Below are positions 23,834 to 25,786 of a DNA stretch of 25,786 nt, piece after piece. Made by a program: the position numbers and the translations under genes. The DNA comes from an uncultured beta proteobacterium. Its GTDB lineage: Bacteria; Pseudomonadota; Gammaproteobacteria; Burkholderiales; Burkholderiaceae_C. The notes under the pieces are model-generated. The model did no database searches, was not told the origin of the DNA, and saw nothing but the letters and a program-made list of their open reading frames with translations. Every line of letters starts with the position of its first letter. Within the stretch, counting starts at the first letter, position 1. The stretch covers positions 1 to 25,786 of the forward strand of contig CAIQEX010000451.1 in assembly GCA_903870955.1 (NCBI GenBank), written 5' to 3'.

Positions 23834-25786
23834 ATGTCCAGTACGACCGTCGCCGAGTTTGCCAAAGAACTCAAAAAATCAACCGATACGCTGCTTGAGC
23901 AGCTGAAATCGGCAGGTGTAGCCAAGAGCGCTGCATCTGATGCGCTGACCGATGCCGACAAGCACAAGTTGCTCGGTTATCTGCAGAACAGCCATGGAAC
24001 GGCTGCGCCTGATCGCAAAAAGATCACCTTGGTGAAGAAGCATTCCACCGAGATCAAGCAGGCTGACTCCAGCGGCAAGGCACGTACCATTCAGGTCGAG
24101 GTACGTAAGAAACGTACTTTCGTGCGTCGCGAAGACGGCACCGACCAACCCGGAGACGTGGTTGAGCACGAAGACCAAGCCCAGACTCAGGCTGAACCGG
24201 CTATTGACCACGCAGAATTGACACGCCGCGAAGAAGAAGCCCGCCGTCAAGCCGAGTTGATTCGTCGCCAGGAAGAAGAGTTGGCCCAGCGTCGCAAGGA
24301 GCGCGAAGAGCAGGAAGCGCGCGCCGCCCAGGAAGCCATTGAGAAACAGGCAGCTGAAGCGGTAGCCGCCAAAGAGCAGGCAGCCCGTGACGCCGCGACC
24401 AAGCCGCAAGTCAAGGCCAAGGCCAAACCCGTCCCCGAAATTGACCATGAAGCGGTTGCCGCAGCCAACGCAGCAGCAGCCGAACTGAAGCGCGAGCAAG
24501 AGGCGCAAAGAACCGCAGCGGCTGCGGTGGCCTCTAAGGCCCAAGCTGTTGAAGATGCTTCACGCGCTGCAGATTTAGGTGATCGCCGTCGCAAAGCCGA
24601 AGCCGAGGCAGCGGCCATCCGCAACATGATGTCCGCTCCCAAGCGTGTTCTGGTTGCCAAACGCCCTGAGGAACTGAAGGCCGAAGCTGCGGCCAAGGCC
24701 GGCATCAAAGGCACCTTGCATAAACCGCCAGCCGGTACAGCGGTTGCGAAACCGGCGGCCAAGCCTGCGGCCGGCACGACCCAGCCCGCGGCGCCAGGCG
24801 CCAACAAGGAAGTCAAATCCGCCAAGCTGTCTAGCAGCTGGGCCGGAGATCCTGCCAAGAAGAAAGAATTGAAGACCCGCGGCGACACCGGTGCCGGCGC
24901 AGGCCGTGCGACCAACTGGCGCAGTGGTCCACGTGGCCGTCGCGGCAGCAATGACCGCGATCGTGGAGATTCTCAACAGCAACAGGCGCCGGTCGAAACC
25001 CGTGTGCTCGAAGTGCATGTGCCCGAAACCATTACGGTGGCAGAGCTGGCACACAAGATGGCCGTCAAGGCCTCTGAAGTGATCAAGCAATTGATGAAAT
25101 TGGGCCAGATGGTCACCATCAATCAGTCGTTGGACCAGGACACGGCAATGATTTTGGTGGAAGACATGGGCCACAAGGCCGTGGTCGCTGCTCTGGATGA
25201 TCCGGAAGCCTTTACCGACGATGAAACCATTGGTCAGCAGGCGGAGTCTCTGCCGCGCGCACCCGTGGTTACCGTCATGGGTCACGTCGATCACGGTAAA
25301 ACTTCTTTGCTTGATTACATCCGTCGCGCCAAGGTTGCAGCGGGCGAAGCCGGTGGCATTACCCAGCACATCGGTGCTTACCACGTGGAAACACCGCGTG
25401 GCATGGTGTCCTTCCTGGATACCCCGGGTCACGAGGCGTTTACCGCTATGCGGGCGCGTGGTGCCAAGGCCACCGACATTGTGATTCTGGTGGTCGCCGC
25501 GGACGACGGTGTCATGCCGCAAACCAAGGAAGCCATCAAGCACGCGAAAGCCGCCGGTGTTCCTATCGTTGTGGCCATTACCAAGTCGGACAAGCCCGAT
25601 GCCAATCCCGAGCGCGTGAAAAACGAGCTTGTGGTTGAAGAGGTTGTGCCAGAAGAATTTGGTGGTGATTCACCTTTTGTGGCCGTTTCCTCCAAGACCG
25701 GCATGGGCATCGATGCGTTGCTGGAGCAGGTATTGCTGCAGGCTGAAGTGCTGGAACTCAAAGCCCCGGTGGAAGCCATGGCCAAA
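23834..25786 (+). CDS. infB: Translation initiation factor IF-2, 3' end cut by window edge
   Basis: GTPase that brings initiator fMet-tRNA to the 30S subunit and promotes subunit joining. 651 codons are visible with no stop; most Burkholderiales IF2 proteins are about 900-980 residues. The N-terminal IF2_N module (about 1-50) begins [17 protein letters not shown] long Glu/Arg/Ala/Lys-rich helical and disordered region (about 110-390) follows, then a second IF2_N module ([20 protein letters not shown]) and the G domain: G1 GHVDHGKT (483-490), G3 DTPGHEAF and G4 TKSD (583-586) where NKxD is usual. The ATG at 23834 is preceded by a moderate AAAGG site about 12 nt upstream. Last visible gene of rimP-nusA-infB. 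Confidence 0.96.
   Translation, partial: MSSTTVAEFAKELKKSTDTLLEQLKSAGVAKSAASDALTDADKHKLLGYLQNSHGTAAPDRKKITLVKKHSTEIKQADSSGKARTIQVEVRKKRTFVRREDGTDQPGDVVEHEDQAQTQAEPAIDHAELTRREEEARRQAELIRRQEEELAQRRKEREEQEARAAQEAIEKQAAEAVAAKEQAARDAATKPQVKAKAKPVPEIDHEAVAAANAAAAELKREQEAQRTAAAAVASKAQAVEDASRAADLGDRRRKAEAEAAAIRNMMSAPKRVLVAKRPEELKAEAAAKAGIKGTLHKPPAGTAVAKPAAKPAAGTTQPAAPGANKEVKSAKLSSSWAGDPAKKKELKTRGDTGAGAGRATNWRSGPRGRRGSNDRDRGDSQQQQAPVETRVLEVHVPETITVAELAHKMAVKASEVIKQLMKLGQMVTINQSLDQDTAMILVEDMGHKAVVAALDDPEAFTDDETIGQQAESLPRAPVVTVMGHVDHGKTSLLDYIRRAKVAAGEAGGITQHIGAYHVETPRGMVSFLDTPGHEAFTAMRARGAKATDIVILVVAADDGVMPQTKEAIKHAKAAGVPIVVAITKSDKPDANPERVKNELVVEEVVPEEFGGDSPFVAVSSKTGMGIDALLEQVLLQAEVLELKAPVEAMAK

Overview
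This window looks like a piece of core chromosome from a betaproteobacterium of the order Burkholderiales, most likely family Comamonadaceae (Rhodoferax/Polaromonas-like). I infer this from the protein sequences and from gene orders familiar in that group: lptG-lptF divergent from pepA-holC, and rimP-nusA-infB. Base composition is moderately high in GC. Genes are packed tightly, with many 4-bp ATGA/TTGA start-stop overlaps. I see no prophage, insertion sequence, CRISPR array, plasmid function or toxin-antitoxin pair. No gene-free stretch exceeds 300 bases; the longest intergenic gaps are 148-149 bp.

Layout. 1-3194: the 3' part of hrpA, interrupted in frame by a ~98-bp inverted-repeat element. 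3199-5339 (minus): a CysB-type LysR regulator, overlapped by a methionine-aminotransferase-like PLP enzyme. 5438-8027 (minus): lptF-lptG (LPS export permease) and a short CbiX chelatase, all joined by start-stop overlaps. 8052-10315 (plus): pepA, holC and a small unrecognised gene. 10368-10506: tRNA-Ser(GGA) and a strong terminator. 10529-12759 (minus): a Crp/Fnr-like regulator, then a stomatin/NfeD pair. 12894-15164 (plus): an acid-type arginine/lysine/ornithine decarboxylase. 15170-15967 (minus): fabI. 16013-21444 (plus): a complete yejABEF peptide ABC importer. 21482-25786 (plus): a promoter/terminator leader followed by rimP, nusA and infB; infB runs off the right edge.

The genes fall into ordinary functional groups: envelope biogenesis (LptFG, FabI, QmcA/NfeD), peptide uptake and turnover (YejABEF, PepA), sulfur metabolism (CysB, the aminotransferase and perhaps CbiX in siroheme synthesis), and transcription/translation (RimP, NusA, IF2, tRNA-Ser, HrpA). 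I did not find a new multi-gene system. The points most worth a second look are the hairpin element translated inside hrpA, the promoter-plus-terminator leader before rimP, the nusA-infB intergenic hairpin, a cyclic-nucleotide-type regulator lacking its phosphate-binding arginine, and the variant TKSD guanine motif in IF2.
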